From Chaenocephalus aceratus (lineage: Eukaryota > Chordata > Actinopteri > Perciformes > Channichthyidae): DNA of 64,000 nt. The notes below the pieces were generated by a model, which was not told the DNA's origin, made no database searches, and was given only the letters and a program-made list of their open reading frames with translations. Position numbers and translations under genes: made by a program. The DNA is taken from assembly GCA_023974075.1 (NCBI GenBank), contig CM043801.1:20017819-20081818 (forward strand), written 5' to 3'. This document shows, piece after piece, positions 12,601 to 26,600 of the stretch (position 1 is the stretch's first letter; each line of letters opens with the position of its first letter).

Positions 12601-15600
12601 CGCCGAGCGTCGAACAGCACTTGAAATGGGATGGAACCACGGCAGACTGTCCAAAACTGGATTTGAACGGGTCCACCGCGTCCCCCCCTCCCCGCCTCAG
12701 TCCCCAGAACTACACATGCTGGCTATTGTGTTTCGCAACATGTTCTCTATCTACAGTATGGCACGTCTCTACTGGGAGTAATAGTTTTAAAAGACGTTTT
12801 CATATTTCCCATAATAATAAGTTGCCAGTATTAAACTATGTACATCCCTGGAGGTTTAGGGGATAGGAAACACTCAAATTTAAAACATATAATTAATAAA
12901 TGGGTGAGAATTGCTTGTGCCCATAATGGGCAGCATTAATATATACCCACATGACAGCTAAGGTCAGAAGAGCTTTATTTAACAGCTGGTCTTATGTTTG
13001 TGACCCCTCCTGTTGTTAATTGATAACATTACATTACATTACATTAATTGATAAGCCTGAAACATGCACTTGTATAATCACACACATTCTGTGTTTTATA
13101 TTTAACAATTCTGTGTTCTTTATTTATTGATTGTTCAATACCTGACAAGGCCGGAGATGAAATATCTACATACATCTTATAAGAGTATAATACATATGTA
13201 TAATATCAGTTAAAATAAGTGCTTAAAACATAGTTAACATTGCTGGAGGTATGCACAAATATTGATAGATGTCTTGTAATACACTATTGAGGAACCTGCG
13301 ACCCAAGTTTTTCATTCAATGCATAACTACACCGTTTGTGAATATGTCAATAAACCTTAGAAAATCTTGAAATCTTGAAAGGGATGTGCAAAATAGTCCT
13401 TATATACAGTCTTTAATGAACTATTAGTAGAGAATAACGAGTAATGGATATACTTTATAGGGATCCTATTCATATCTAATAATAAAAATAATGAAATTCA
13501 ATAACATGCTTTAACCACTAGGTGTCCCTTTATATCAGCTGTGCACCTTTATGGTGTAAATACAGCCTATCTACCAATTGGATCAAATATAAAAGTCAGC
13601 CGAATTAGTGTTGATACTGCAAGGAGACGTATTGTGTGAAAAGCAATGCAAGATGTTGTTTAATTGCTGATATATTTATGATCCACGTCACGTTTTCAGT
13701 GTTGGCGGCAATTCCTCATGTTTGTCTAGAAGTCTTTTCATCAGGGCTCTATAAATAGAGAACGGCAGATATGTAATATGTAATGCAGCCGAACCGTGTA
13801 TTACAATGCCGTTATGTGATGACTTTCAAGAGAAAAGCAAGCACACTCGGAATAAAGTGTTATTTTTTTTTTTAAATGTTTTCGGTCTGTTTCCGGTATT
13901 TGTTAATGACGATGTGCTGTGAGATGTGAGACTGGAATTGCACAGGGGAAAATAACGTATCTTTAGATGCGGATTTTGTTAAACTAATACGTTTGCGCTG
14001 TGGACCAACACTATACATCTCTTTTTTCTCCCTCTCTTTGGACAGCGCCAGTGTCTGTTTCATGCAGCAGCTGATCCAGTAATAAGTGACCCGGCCGACA
14101 GTAAAAATAAACATATTTATAACTAGTTTAGGTAGTTTGAGAGGTGTCTCCGTCCTGTCAGATTAGACTTCACTCGCGTTTATGTCCATATCGAGAGAAA
14201 GATAAATAATCTGAATTCAGTGTGCAGTTTACTTTGACGCGGGGGTGAGCAGCAGAGGTGGGGAGAGGCGGGGCTATTGCCTCATCATTATCAGAAAATG
14301 ATCGTATAGGGCGTACACACGGAGCCGTTGGACCCCCCAGAGCGTTGCATATGCCCTTCTATCTACCTTGGGACCCGTTATCGTTTCCGCAGTCGTTTAG
14401 TGCCGTATTTGGTCGTCCTCGTGTGGCCGAACGGTCTATATGACACTAAACAGTAACGCAAAAGACCGTTTTCGTCCTCGTGTGGCCGGGGCATTAGGCT
14501 TCTCCAGTAGGTGGATGGCGGAAAAGAGGGGGCTTGAACCCAGATACTCTGGTTGGATTAACCCTCTCTGCTGTCTATCCCACCAGAAGTGTGTCTACAC
14601 TTTAAATGCTTTGAAGAAAAACCATTGCAACGTGTTGTTCTTCCCAAATTCAGCCTTTGTTTAAAACAATTGACAAAATAAATAAGACATACATCAACCT
14701 TACGCTTTGCAAATGCATAAAGGATGTGAGAGGCTTCTAGAGTGTATTTCTCTGTGAGAGAATGAGAGCAAACAAGGAATGTAAAGCGGTTGTACTGATA
14801 AACATGTCTGTATTCTCATCACTGTTGGAATTACATTATGATACTGTACTCACCAGCATGAACACATTTCACTGTTCCAACCAGGACTAATTACCCGCTC
14901 ATCTTGTGTCCGTATGTGAAGCAAACACCCACACAGTTCTCTTTCTTTATGAACAACATGTCTCCAGCTGAATACATTCTTTTAATCTGAACACAAATTA
15001 GATCCACAACCCGCCCTCTTTTGCTTCTTCTCTCCTCCTCACAGATGTCGATGACTGCCAGTCCGAGCCCTGTGAAAATGGAGGCACTTGCATTGACAAG
15101 ATTGATTCGTTCCTCTGCCTTTGCCTGCCCAGCTATGGAGGAGACACGTGTGAGAAAGGTGAGAATGAGAACACTGCATCAACACATTCAGTTGTTGTGT
15201 GTGAAACTGTAGTGGTGGACTTGATCTTTGATCATACCGCACTAACACTAGTTTGATTGATACTCTGTGAATTGCACATACATGATCTAGGAATAAAGAA
15301 AGAAATACATATTTTCTTGCAAATGAACCCTTTGTTCCTTGCAAACTGCTAGTGGAAATATTCTGCTCAGTAGGCAGTGCCTGTTACAGCTGTATGTCAC
15401 AACACAACATCACAAAGATGCATTCCTCAGCTGTTGTCAGACACAGTGTCTCAGTGTATGTCTCAACTGAGATTTCTGCAGGCAACACAATATACACTCT
15501 GGTTTCAGTAAGCCAGTGGTTCTCAAAGTGGGGGGCGCGCACCCCCTGGGGGGCGCAGAGGTATGCCAGGGGGGGCGCGAGAGACCAGGAGGAGAAATGG

Positions 15601-15745
15601 CTATAAAAAAAAAAAAAAGATAAAAAAAAAAAAAAATCATAAATTGAATAATTATTTATTCGAAAATAATATGATGCAGTACAGTACTATTACGTCTGGG
15701 TCTCTGTGTTTCATTAAAGCTCGGCTCTGTGTGTGTGTGTGCGCG

Positions 15746-15781
<36 letters not shown>

Positions 15782-17588
15782 CGCACCGGTACCGGAGATC
15801 GTTCAATCAATGTTTATGTATACAGCCCAATATCACAAATGTTACATTTGTCTCAGTGGTCTTCACAGTGTGTACAGAATATCAGTATGACAATACGACA
15901 CCCTCTGTCCTTAGACCCTCACATCGTACAAAAAACTTCCGGAGAAAACCCACAGTTTAAAGGGAAAAATGGGAGAAACCTCAGGGAGAGCAACAGAGGA
16001 GGGATCCCTCTCCCAGGACGGACAGACGTGTGATGCCGTGTGTAAATTGAAAAGATAATACATTTGCAACATAGGTAGTTCAAATGTTTGGAAATGCATG
16101 TGTGTATAATAGGAAGATGAATCCACGAGGATATCCATCCAGGACCACAGCCACGACTCAAGATCCAGGGCTCGCGATCCAGGACACAGGACCGCCGGAT
16201 CATCCATGACTCCGGATCTCGGCGTATATAGACACCAAAAAGAAAGAAATTTGGGGGAAGCTGGGTTAATCGGAACATGAGAGTACACAGGTATAGACAG
16301 AGAGAAGGAAGAAGTAAGATGTCCCCCGACAACTAAGGCCTATATCAGCAAAACTAGGGGCTGAATCTAATCAGCCCTAACTATAAGCTTTATCAAAAGG
16401 AAGGTCTTAAGCGCACTCTTAAAAACGGATAGGGTGTCTGCCGCCCCGAACACAAACTGGAAGCTGATTCCACAAATGTGGAGCTTGATAAGAAAAGGCT
16501 CTGGCTCCCATTGTACTTTTAGAGACTCTAGGACAAACCAACAACCCTGCATTCTTGGAACGCAATGCCCTAATCGGACAGTAGGGTATAATGAGTTCTT
16601 TAAGGTAAGATGGCGCCTGCCCATTAAGGGCTTTGTAGGCGAGAAGAAGAATTTTAAATTCTATCCTGTGTTCTATGGGAGCCAGTGTAAGGCAGCCAGA
16701 ACAGGAGTAATGTGGTCCCTTTTCCTTACTCTGGTTAGTACACGAGCTGCAGCATTTGAATCAGCTGAAGCGACTTTGACTGACTTCTTGGTACACCCTG
16801 ATAATAAGGAGCTACAATAATCCAGCCTTGAAGTAACAAATGCATGGACTAGTTTCTCTGCATCGTTTTGAGCAAGATATGCCTGATTTTTGCAATGTTA
16901 CGTAGATGGAAGTAGGCGGTCCTTGAAATTGATTTTATGTGGGCGTTAAAGGATAAATCCTGATCAAATATAACACCAAGATTCCTTACAGTCTCACTGG
17001 AGGCCAAATTAATGCCATCCATAGTTAGTATATCTTTAGATAATTTGTTTCGTAGATTATTCGGGGCCAAACGTTGTGTTAGCTTCTGGTGCTAGCGCGC
17101 TACGCTAACGGATATAAGGAGTTTTTTCAACAACAAAGTGGAGGAGAGTCCTCTCCTGTCAGACTGAGAGAATCAGTGAGCTAAAGCAGGGGTTCTCAAC
17201 CCTTATTGTGCCAAGGACCGGCAGATAAATTAAAAAAAATCGCGGACCGGTTGTCAATTTAAACTGATTTTTAATATTTACTCACCACCAGCAGGTAAGC
17301 AACAGAGGCTAATTGTATGTACAGCCTGAACAATACTAGAACAATATGCATCCAAAACATATGTTTTTTGTTTAAAAAAAGAACCGGTGTCGTTTTTTGT
17401 TTTTTTTTTCGGAAAAACGGAAAACCAAAAAAACCGACGTTATTCAGTTTTTAAACCAAAACGGGAAAACAGATAAATCAAACGTTTTGGTTTTGTTTGT
17501 ATGATTTACGGATAATCATGGGAAAACAAGGAGAAGGTGCATTATGAAGGAGGGGGTTGTGTGTGTGTGGTGTGTGTGTGTTGTGTGT

Positions 17589-17629
<41 letters not shown>

Positions 17630-20600
17630 CTGGCATTTGTTTTCAGAAGATATTATGATAGTGACGTTCGTTCCGGTGCACGTCCGACAGCATTTAGCAC
17701 TACATCGAGATTAAGATTAAACTAATTTATTTGGGAAACACCCGCATATAGGTTACCTATGGAGTTAGCCAGATGTGTGTAAATTACTGTTCATTGGTCA
17801 TTTGAAAACAAATGCCGGTGTCGGACAGACACTAAACCACCACCGAACACACAGAGCTGAGCTGAGCAGAGCACATACACACACACATCATGCGCCTTGG
17901 TAACTGGACATCTCCTTCATAAAACTAATAAAAGGGGGAGTAATCGGGTATTCGAGTTTGTAGAGGTGTGTGTGGTATAACACGTAGCAGCCCTGCAGTC
18001 ACTCTTTTCTGATGAAGGTAAACACAGCGAAGGTGGTGCGTAAAAAGGCACATCTTTACCCGCTGGTGCTTTACTTCTCCACGCGAGTTACACGTCCCGC
18101 TGCCTCCTGATGCTGCAGCCATTTTCATGAAGTGAAGGAGGTTTTCCTTCTATAAAACAGCTGCGGGCAGCAGATACCGCGAGAGTCCCGGACATGAATT
18201 CATAGATTCAAGGCAGACTGGTTTACTCTCCTGTTTTGCCAATCCGGTGCTTAAACAAATAGCTCTACACCCCTGTCCGAGTTTGAAATATATCTCAAAT
18301 AATGTATGCACTGCCATTTCCCCACATCAACATAACAGTCTGCAATCAAATAGTTGTCTGACCGGTACCGGTCCGCGGACCGGGGGGTTGGGAACCCCTG
18401 AGCTAAAGGATGCTTTTAACTTCAATATTTAAAAATAAATCTTCCCGGGGGAGCTTGATAACAATAGCACTTTACCCCTGCTTACACCCCCTCGAGCCTT
18501 CATTGTAACTGTCCACACTGTGTATTTGCGTGGGGAGTGTTGCAGTAGAAAATTCCATTGTAGCGACCGGTAATTAATGGGAAACCCTAAATGTTTGAGC
18601 ACCTTCTATGAAACGTCAAGCTACCCCACAGCACCCAAAATAAATATCTGGCACCGCCACTGAGCCTGACTTGTGTTGGGGGGGCCCAACTTTTTTTTTT
18701 CTCCAAAGGGGGGGCCTGACAGAAAAAGTTTGAGAACCACTGCAGTAAGCATATATGCACATACAGTATATCCTTATACCCATGATAAAAGAAAAATACA
18801 GTTCTGATATGTTTGATCTGATAGTAATATTGTTTTGGGGTAGTAATTCTTATTGTATGTAGTTTAATTAAAGGTGTTTTTGCTGGCTTTTAATCTTCTT
18901 CCATGCTTTTGATGTGGACAATAAACTGTTGATCTGCAGGATCCAGGCTCAAAATCACTATTAGTGGTCAAAACCTGCACAGCCAGATATGATTCAAATC
19001 AAGGATGGAAAGCCAGAGAGACAAGCATGCAGGCTTCATTCCTTAATTTAAAGCATGCAATGAACTTGCTGGGTGCAAAACAAGTCTGATGAATGCAATC
19101 TTAAATCAAAGTAGGCAAATCAGGATTAGTGTGAGGTAATCAAAACAGGGCTGCGGCAGAAATCAGTCAACTAACACGAAGCTGGGCAGCCCATAATAAG
19201 CAAAATAGATGCAATTTAGTCACAGGGGTGTCTGTGTGGTAGGTGGCACTATCCCACCAACCACACACTCATCCCAACAGTCAGTGATTCATCACCTCAC
19301 TGGTTTTAACCACCTCTAGCCCTATGTGTGCGTGTGTGTGTTGTTGTGTGCGTGCGCGTGCGTGCGCGTGCGTGCGTGTGCGGTGTGTGTGTGGTGCACT
19401 AGTGGCAGTGAGAATGAATGAGTATCCAACCGTTGCAGTTATAAATGAATCCACTGGCTTTGGTGTTTATTAATGAATACTAATAGTGCAGAGAGAGGGC
19501 CACATGTGCTGTGAATTGAAAACGAGCCTGTGTAATTACAATTCATGTATTTAGCCCTTCAAGATGCCACAGTCATATATTTTTGTCTTTATTTGCCAAA
19601 TGGGAGGCAACGTTCTGTAAAGAAAATCCTCTCTCAAACCATTTGGTGTTACTTCATTTTCCTGCCACTTAACTAACACTTAAATGGTCCTTTTAAGAAA
19701 TTATTTTAGCTCTCTCACTTTCCACTCCTCTTTTTCTCTTCATCTTTACAGACCGTAGAAGGCTGCGAGCACGGTTGGAGGAAGTTCCACGGCCCACTCT
19801 ACAGGTACTAAAATAGTGAAAAACTGGCAAATATATGAACCTGAACACAGTGCTGCCTCATCTGTCTCACATTATACCCTGGAGGTATCCCTGATATACT
19901 TTACACGGAGCTCTGTGCCATTTAAACTTGTCTTGCTGCGTAAGTATGAAATATTGTATTTTCATAACCACTTTCACTACGTTTTCCCAAGGTACTCACT
20001 CACAGACACACCTGGAGGATGCAGAGAAAGACTGCAGAGAGCACAGCGCTCACCTCAGCAGCGTCATCTCAGCCACTGAGCAGGAGTTCATCAACGGTTG
20101 GTGTTTTTCTGTCATAAACAACCTACACCCTACTGTAGTACAAATACTCACCAAAAATAAATTCAATTAATGTTTTTTGTTTCAACTAAATGTTTGTATA
20201 TTCTAGAAGAAAATACTCTTAAAATGATATACAATAAGGGTATAGCATACATATCATTAAGCAAAGACAAAGAACGTAACAGGATAAACAATAAAATACT
20301 TACATTTTTACTGCAAGATGCATTGCGAGTATTAACACGTTAACATTAACAGCCCTGGTTAAAACATATTTGAGAACAGTATGTTTCCTAGTTTGTGTGT
20401 ATATCAAAGTTTTTACAATTGTAGTTAAGTTAAGGAACATGTTTTTTTGTGTTTTTCACAGGTCTGGGACACGACAACGCCTGGATCGGTCTGAACGATC
20501 GCACAGTGGAGGAAGACTTTCAGTGGACTGACAGCAACGATCTGGTCAGTGATCATCAGTTCTGAACTGTGCTCTCGTGAACATCTCAAATTCCAGTTTT

Positions 20601-23600
20601 AAGGGCTACTAATATATGTTGTTGGGAACAACCTCAGTTATTATTGAATCAAAGTTTAACACCCCTCAGATTTTAATTACAGAATCTTTCAAACATCAGC
20701 AGACAGACTTAGGATTCCAATGGTGCTAAATGCTAAGCTAGGCAGACGTTGTGCAAGTGAGAAGAGCACAGAGAGAAACAACAAATAAGGAAATCCCTTA
20801 ATAAATTGCCCAACTTTATTAAGAGTCCCGCATCACTTACAAACTCCTCCTGCTCACCTACAAGTCCCTCCATGCCCTCTCCCCTCAGTACCTCACATAT
20901 CTCCTCCACCCATACATCCCGTCCCGCACCCTTCGATCCTCAGACTCTGGCCTGCTCTCCATTCCACCTTCACGCCTCCGCACCTTCGGGGACCGTACCT
21001 TCAGTGTTGCTGCCCCCACCCTCTGGAACTCCCTCCCTGCAGAAATCCGCAACGCCCCTTCTCTCAACATCTCAACATCTTCACATCAACCCTTAAAACT
21101 CATCTGTTCAACATCGCCTTCCAACAATAACTCACTCTCCCGCCCACTTACACTTCCATTTCTGCCCCCTGTTTTATGTTTTATGTCTTGTCCTTGTATG
21201 TTTCTTTGTAAAAACGACCTTGAGGTTATGAAAGGCGCTATATAAATTCAAGTTATTATTATTATTATTATTAAGAGAAAATAAAAAAAGAATGCCTGAA
21301 CTTTCATAAAGGACCCACTGCTCACATAGCAACTTCTGCTGAATCCTGTTGTTTTTCAGGTATATGAGAACTGGAGGGAGAGCCAGCCAGATAACTTCTT
21401 CGCAGGTGGAGAGGACTGCGTGGTGACCATTGCCCACGAGGACGGCAAGTGGAACGATGTGCCCTGCAACTACAATCTGCCCTACATCTGCAAGAAAGGC
21501 ACAGGTACTGTTATGCTGCTGGTCTCACTGTAGCAGGACCCAAACGGTCTAGTGTGACTTTCCCAGCAAATCAAAGCGAAATCCATTCATTTGGAGAGAT
21601 TTTGTTGCCGTCCTCATAGAATGTGGTTGCTTATATTATATGTTATCACTGACCAGATGGCGGCTGTTTGTCATCACTGCTCATGCTCATCATCATTTAT
21701 TGTGCTCTCTATACAGAAACCATTCAGCTGCATCTCTTCCACTTTTTCTCCATTAAAGGTCACAGCGGCAGATGCTCGATTAAAAAAAATATCTAAACAC
21801 AAATTTAAGTGAAGATTGTGAATCAGCGTCCAACCTGTATTGATTTTCGAGAGCAATATCAATCTCAATCTTCCTCTTATTGCCGTTCGTCCTCAGGGCT
21901 CACATACAGTTGTCCAGACAGCAGAACCGTTAGTTGCCGTTATTGCCAATTACTCTCTTGTTCACAAATATGATCTGAAATTCCACTGAGCCAGCTTTGC
22001 CAGGTTTTCCTAATACTCTCCCACAACTTCCCTCTGTGGGCAGACTGGGAGCCGACCTGAATGTGAATGCAGCGGAACTTGTAGGATGCAAAGAAAGCTT
22101 TAGACTGGGACATAATGGAGAAACGGAGGATGCTCGAGAGGAGTTCGAAAAGGTTGGATAAAGATGGAGTAGGACGTTGAGAAAAGGATTAAGTAGTTTA
22201 GGAGTGTTTGTTTTACTGGCTGCGGTCTCATGGCTCTGTGGTTTGGCTGCACCAGTGGCGAGCCGTGACTTTTATACCTAGGCCCTCTGACCACACCCCC
22301 CCCGAAAAAAAAGAAGAGTTATTACGTCACACCGTATACTTCAGCGGAATATCAAAACAGCGGCCCGGGGTGCAAAACGCATCAATGACAGCGACCCTCT
22401 ACCACACAAAACAACACCATTTATATTAACACCTATCATGACAGGGCACCCACAGCCAAGTAACAATTACAAATGAATTAAGTCGGCACGGCGGCCCACA
22501 TTGAAAATGACTTAGGCCTACCTTTGATGATCAAATCACTCAAACACAAAGTCCATCCTCCTGTCCTTTTGGATGAAGCACTTGCGGGTCATTCAGCTGA
22601 TCCTTTGCCACTCCAGTTTATCATTGTAACTCAATCTTGAAAATGACTCGGTTAATAATTTTGCAAACGATGTCATCATGAACGAAACTTATGCTAATCA
22701 TAAATCTATCGATCATAAATCTATCGATTTGATTTATGATTCGAAAATAATAAAAGTAGGTACAGTAGACATGTGGATATTATCCGGCTGAACAAAACGT
22801 GCATTTATCTAACAAGTTCGTTTTCCACAGACCTTATTTCAAGCTATCTTCCAAAATCCTATGGAGAAATCCCATTGCTCTTTTGTCGAGGGAATCCGAG
22901 CGCAGCTTACTTCCGGGTTTTAGGACGCGTCACTGCACCACTTGCATAGACCTCACAGCGGGCGGAACCTGTCATAAAGTCCGCGAAAATAAAGCCCGCC
23001 CATTTAGAGGGAAGATACGATTGGTCAATTGTACTGTCATTTGATATTACTCTCTCGTTGAGTTACTATAGCGGGCCCTCTGTGAATGTAGAGGGATCAA
23101 CAAGCTTTCCCGTCTTCACAGTAACTCGCAGAGACGGCATTTAACCAGTGGCGGCGCCAGGGTATGGCTGGGGTAGGCTATAGCCATACCAAGAAATGGC
23201 TTAGCCCTACCTTAGCCCGACCATGACAAATTATGTTAAAGTCAGCATGTTGAGAACACGGATTGCGAAAATCTACCGGTCGTGTCCACAACACACAAAC
23301 TGATCCTGCTGTAACAACAAGTGCACGTTACTGATGCAATATGGTTGAGACCATTCGGGCTTATGCTAGAGGGGTGTAAGGAATAGTCTAAGTAGTGGGG
23401 GAGTTTTACACACTAAAGGTGTGGAAATTCTCTTGCGTTATAATATCAGCGTGGCCACGGTCAGATCAAAATGCCTCCGAATGCAATTTGAATAGACCTA
23501 CAGCCAATCAGAGCAACAAAACGTTGCTGCGTCATGCATTACTGATATGTCACGTTCACAGTGAAAAGTCCCCAAACTCGCGCCGAGTAAATTGCAGACA

Positions 23601-26600
23601 GACAGCAGAACTTCTATGCTTCATTTTATATTTCGGATCGGATGGATAGATTTGTTCTTAAACGCCCTCGCATTGAGGTACAACAAGTCGAACAGGTGCC
23701 AGACCAGAGTCACACGACCCACCTGAAGAGGATGCCAGCCAGCGGGGACCAGGTGGGATTGGAGAGGCCAGAGGTGGCGAAGATGAGGAAAATGTGGAGC
23801 AGGAAGCCGATAACGTGAGCGACATCAGCCAAGGAACTGAGGCTGCTAGCGACATTAGCCAATGAACTGAGGCTGCTAGCGACATCAGCCAAGGAACTGA
23901 GGCTGCTAGCGACATTAGCCAAGGACCCGGAGATGGACCAAAACGTCCAATTAGAAAAAATTATCCGTCAAGACAGATTGGAAGCCAGCAACGGTCTTTT
24001 AATGGGGCCTGGTTTGACACATACAGCTGGGTCGAATATTCAGTTGAAACTGACGCAGTGTTTTGCTTTGCCTGTCGTCATTTTTTGGGTGCTGGGAAGC
24101 GATTCCATTCCGAGCCTGCCTTTACCAATGGATTTAAAAACTGGAAAAATGCAACAGGAGCTTTCAAAAAACACAACGGGAGTGCAGCACACAGGTTTGC
24201 CATGGAGGCATGGGCTGAATTTAAACAGACAACGAAAGATGGCTCAAGACTGGGAAACATGATTGATGCAGGTCATTTAAAACTTGTGAAAGAAAACCGT
24301 GAGTACATGAAGGCCGTGGTGATGGCCTTACGTTATAACGTTATACTGCATGTCAAGGCATTGCACAGCCAGGTCACCGGGAGCAGGAGGGTGAGGAGAA
24401 CTCGGTTAATAGGGGAAACTTCGGAGAGCTGCTACACTTAATTGGTGAATTTGACGTGACTGTAGCAATGAAACTGAACGACAATCCTCAAAATGCTAAA
24501 TACACACATCAAGACATCCAAAACGAGATTTTCCAGATAATGGCAGATTTGGTCCAAAGTGAAATAAGTGCAGAAATTAGGGAAGCTGAATGTTTCGCCC
24601 TAATGGTTGACGAAACCAAAGATGTCAGTAAAAGCGAGCAACTGTCCATCGTTGTACGTTATATAAAAGGAGAACAAGTGCGTGAAGAATTCCTGCACTT
24701 CAGACGCACAGAGGGCCTGGACACCGACTCGCTCCTCAGTACCATCAAACAGACGCTCAGCCAATGCAACATCGACCCACACATGTGTGTTGGACAGTGT
24801 TACGATGGGGCTGCTGTCATGTTGGGATGCAAGAACGGAGTACAGCAGAAGTTTAAAAAGTGCCAAATGCTTTGTATATCCACTGCCATGCACACAGATT
24901 AAACCTTGTGTTGGTTGATGTGGTCCGCAATGTTGAAGCAGCAGCCTACTTTTTTGAAACTGTACAAATGCTGTACAACTTCTTCGCCAACTCAGTCGCC
25001 CATGATATTTTCATAAAGAAACAGAGAGAAATGGAGCCAACTTCACAACCAGTTGAACTTAAGAACCTATCGGAAACACGCTGGTCATGTCAATATACAG
25101 CGCCGGTGGCTATCCGCAAATCACTGCCTGCAGTAAAGGCAACATTTACAGAGATCATGTCTCAGCCCAATGCGCGGAGGAAAACGGAGGCCAGAGCGGT
25201 GAGTGGACTAATTGATGAGCAGTTTGTCTTGCTTCTTACGCTTTTCGAGGATCTTTTCCGTGTCACAAAATTCATGTCTGACCAGCTCCAATCTCCCAGC
25301 CTTGAGCTGTCCTCCGCAATGGACTTGGCTGATTCGGTCATAGCGACACTGACAGGCAGACGCGCAGAGGAGTCATGGAGGGAAATTCGGGACAGAGCAA
25401 GCGACCTGTGCACCAAAGCCAATGTAAATCACAATGAGACACCCGAAAGGAGACAGGCACAGCCTCCTCGACATCTACAGGAGTTTGTTGTGGAAGCCCA
25501 AATCGAACGCACACCAGTTACATCCCTAGATGCGCTGCGCACAGAGTGTTTCTACCCAGTAATCGACAGACTTGTGGTTGAAATGAGAAGACGTTTCTCA
25601 ACTGAGGCCGGTGGTGTCCTCTCCGGAGTCTCGGCACTCAGCCCCAAACATGCATCCTTCTTAGATAAAAAATGTCTGCAACCCATGGCCAAGTTCTATG
25701 GAGTGACGGAAGAGAACCTGACCCCAGAGCTACACCAGGTTAAGCGCCTACTGGAAAGAAAGAAACAACAGGGACATGAACTGAAGGACACAGCGGAATT
25801 TCTGGCTTTAATGCGACCCTACAAGGATGCCTTTACGGATTTACACAGACTAATATGCATTTCCCTGACTCTGCCTGTGACCTCTGCTGTCTCCGTCGCA
25901 TCAATAATTATCTAAGAAACAGCAGTGGTGATGCACGGAACAGCAACCTGGGCCTGCTGGCTATCAATAAGCAGAGGAGTAACGGAGCCTACACGCGGCG
26001 GCGTGCGTTGCCGCTTGGCGGTGGGCGTGTCTTGAGCTTGTGGAGTCAACGCGAGCAACCCGGAAGTCCCTCAGTGGCAGCCATGATAAGTGCCGTTCCA
26101 ATTCTCCAAATGAAAGGAAAGGAGGTTTCAAACTTCCTTTATAACCTCCTTTAGCTTAGGAACCACTGGACCTCCCTAACCGAAAGGAGAGGAGAAAATG
26201 CTGCCCCACAATGCATTGCAGCCGCAGCATTTGCCGTCACTCAACAGTCGGCCGTTCACGGAAACAACCGATTATGACCGAGAAATGATATCATGAAAGT
26301 TACGGTGCTTATTAAGCATTTTAAAACGTATGTGGTAAGTTGCCAAAGTGCTTTGTTTTGAACGTTCATCAGTATTATAATCAAAAAGAGAAATATGAAC
26401 GTTAGTTTTTACTGAAATGATCAAATAAAGTCAACATTTCACAGTCTTTACTGAGCTGTGTGGGGTTTGTTCAACTTTTAAAAGATGTTTGAATGGTGAT
26501 ATACACAGTGATAGATGGTAAGGACTAACGTTTATAATAAATACATTTGTATTGATTTTAAGATATTTTCATACAATCATACGTATTGGGATCATTTGTA

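Larger units (their letters stand above)
7490..15044 (+). other. ncan intron, EGF1 to EGF2
   Basis: About 7.5 kb without exons. It holds a tRNA-derived SINE (about 10115-10335) and a fold-back element copy (about 11309-14120). At 9076-9140 there is a short fragment of a repeat that recurs at 15806 (cagcccaatatcacaaatg). Near 14290-14490 a stretch with repeated cgtcctcgtgtggccg looks like part of another DNA transposon. The remainder is plain AT-rich sequence. Confidence 0.7.
15514..18742. mobile_element. hAT-type element with 8-bp target duplication, carrying nested insertions
   Basis: The left end reads CAGTGGTTCTCAAAGTGGGG and the right end TTTGAGAACCACTG, an inverted match of hAT style. 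Both sides are flanked by CAGTAAGC (15506-15513 and 18743-18750), a perfect 8-bp duplication. Inside lie poly(A) runs, a (GA)n tract (about 15749-15777), a LINE-containing repeat (about 15803-17072) and a complete second hAT element (17187-18400). Segments 15665-15735, 17085-17186 and 18405-18460 resemble the element at 42323-43611. There is no transposase, so it is non-autonomous. Confidence 0.9.
15159..19758 (+). other. ncan intron, EGF2 to lectin exon 1
   Basis: Mostly filled by the nested hAT complex (15514-18742). An imperfect TG/CG-rich tract lies at about 19328-19395. The last 60 bases are strongly pyrimidine-rich, as expected before an acceptor. Confidence 0.7.

Noticed and set aside
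20806..21096. Pro/Ser-rich 96-codon ORF as a gene
   Set aside because: It is an off-frame reading of an L2-like LINE tail; another frame shows the LINE protein.
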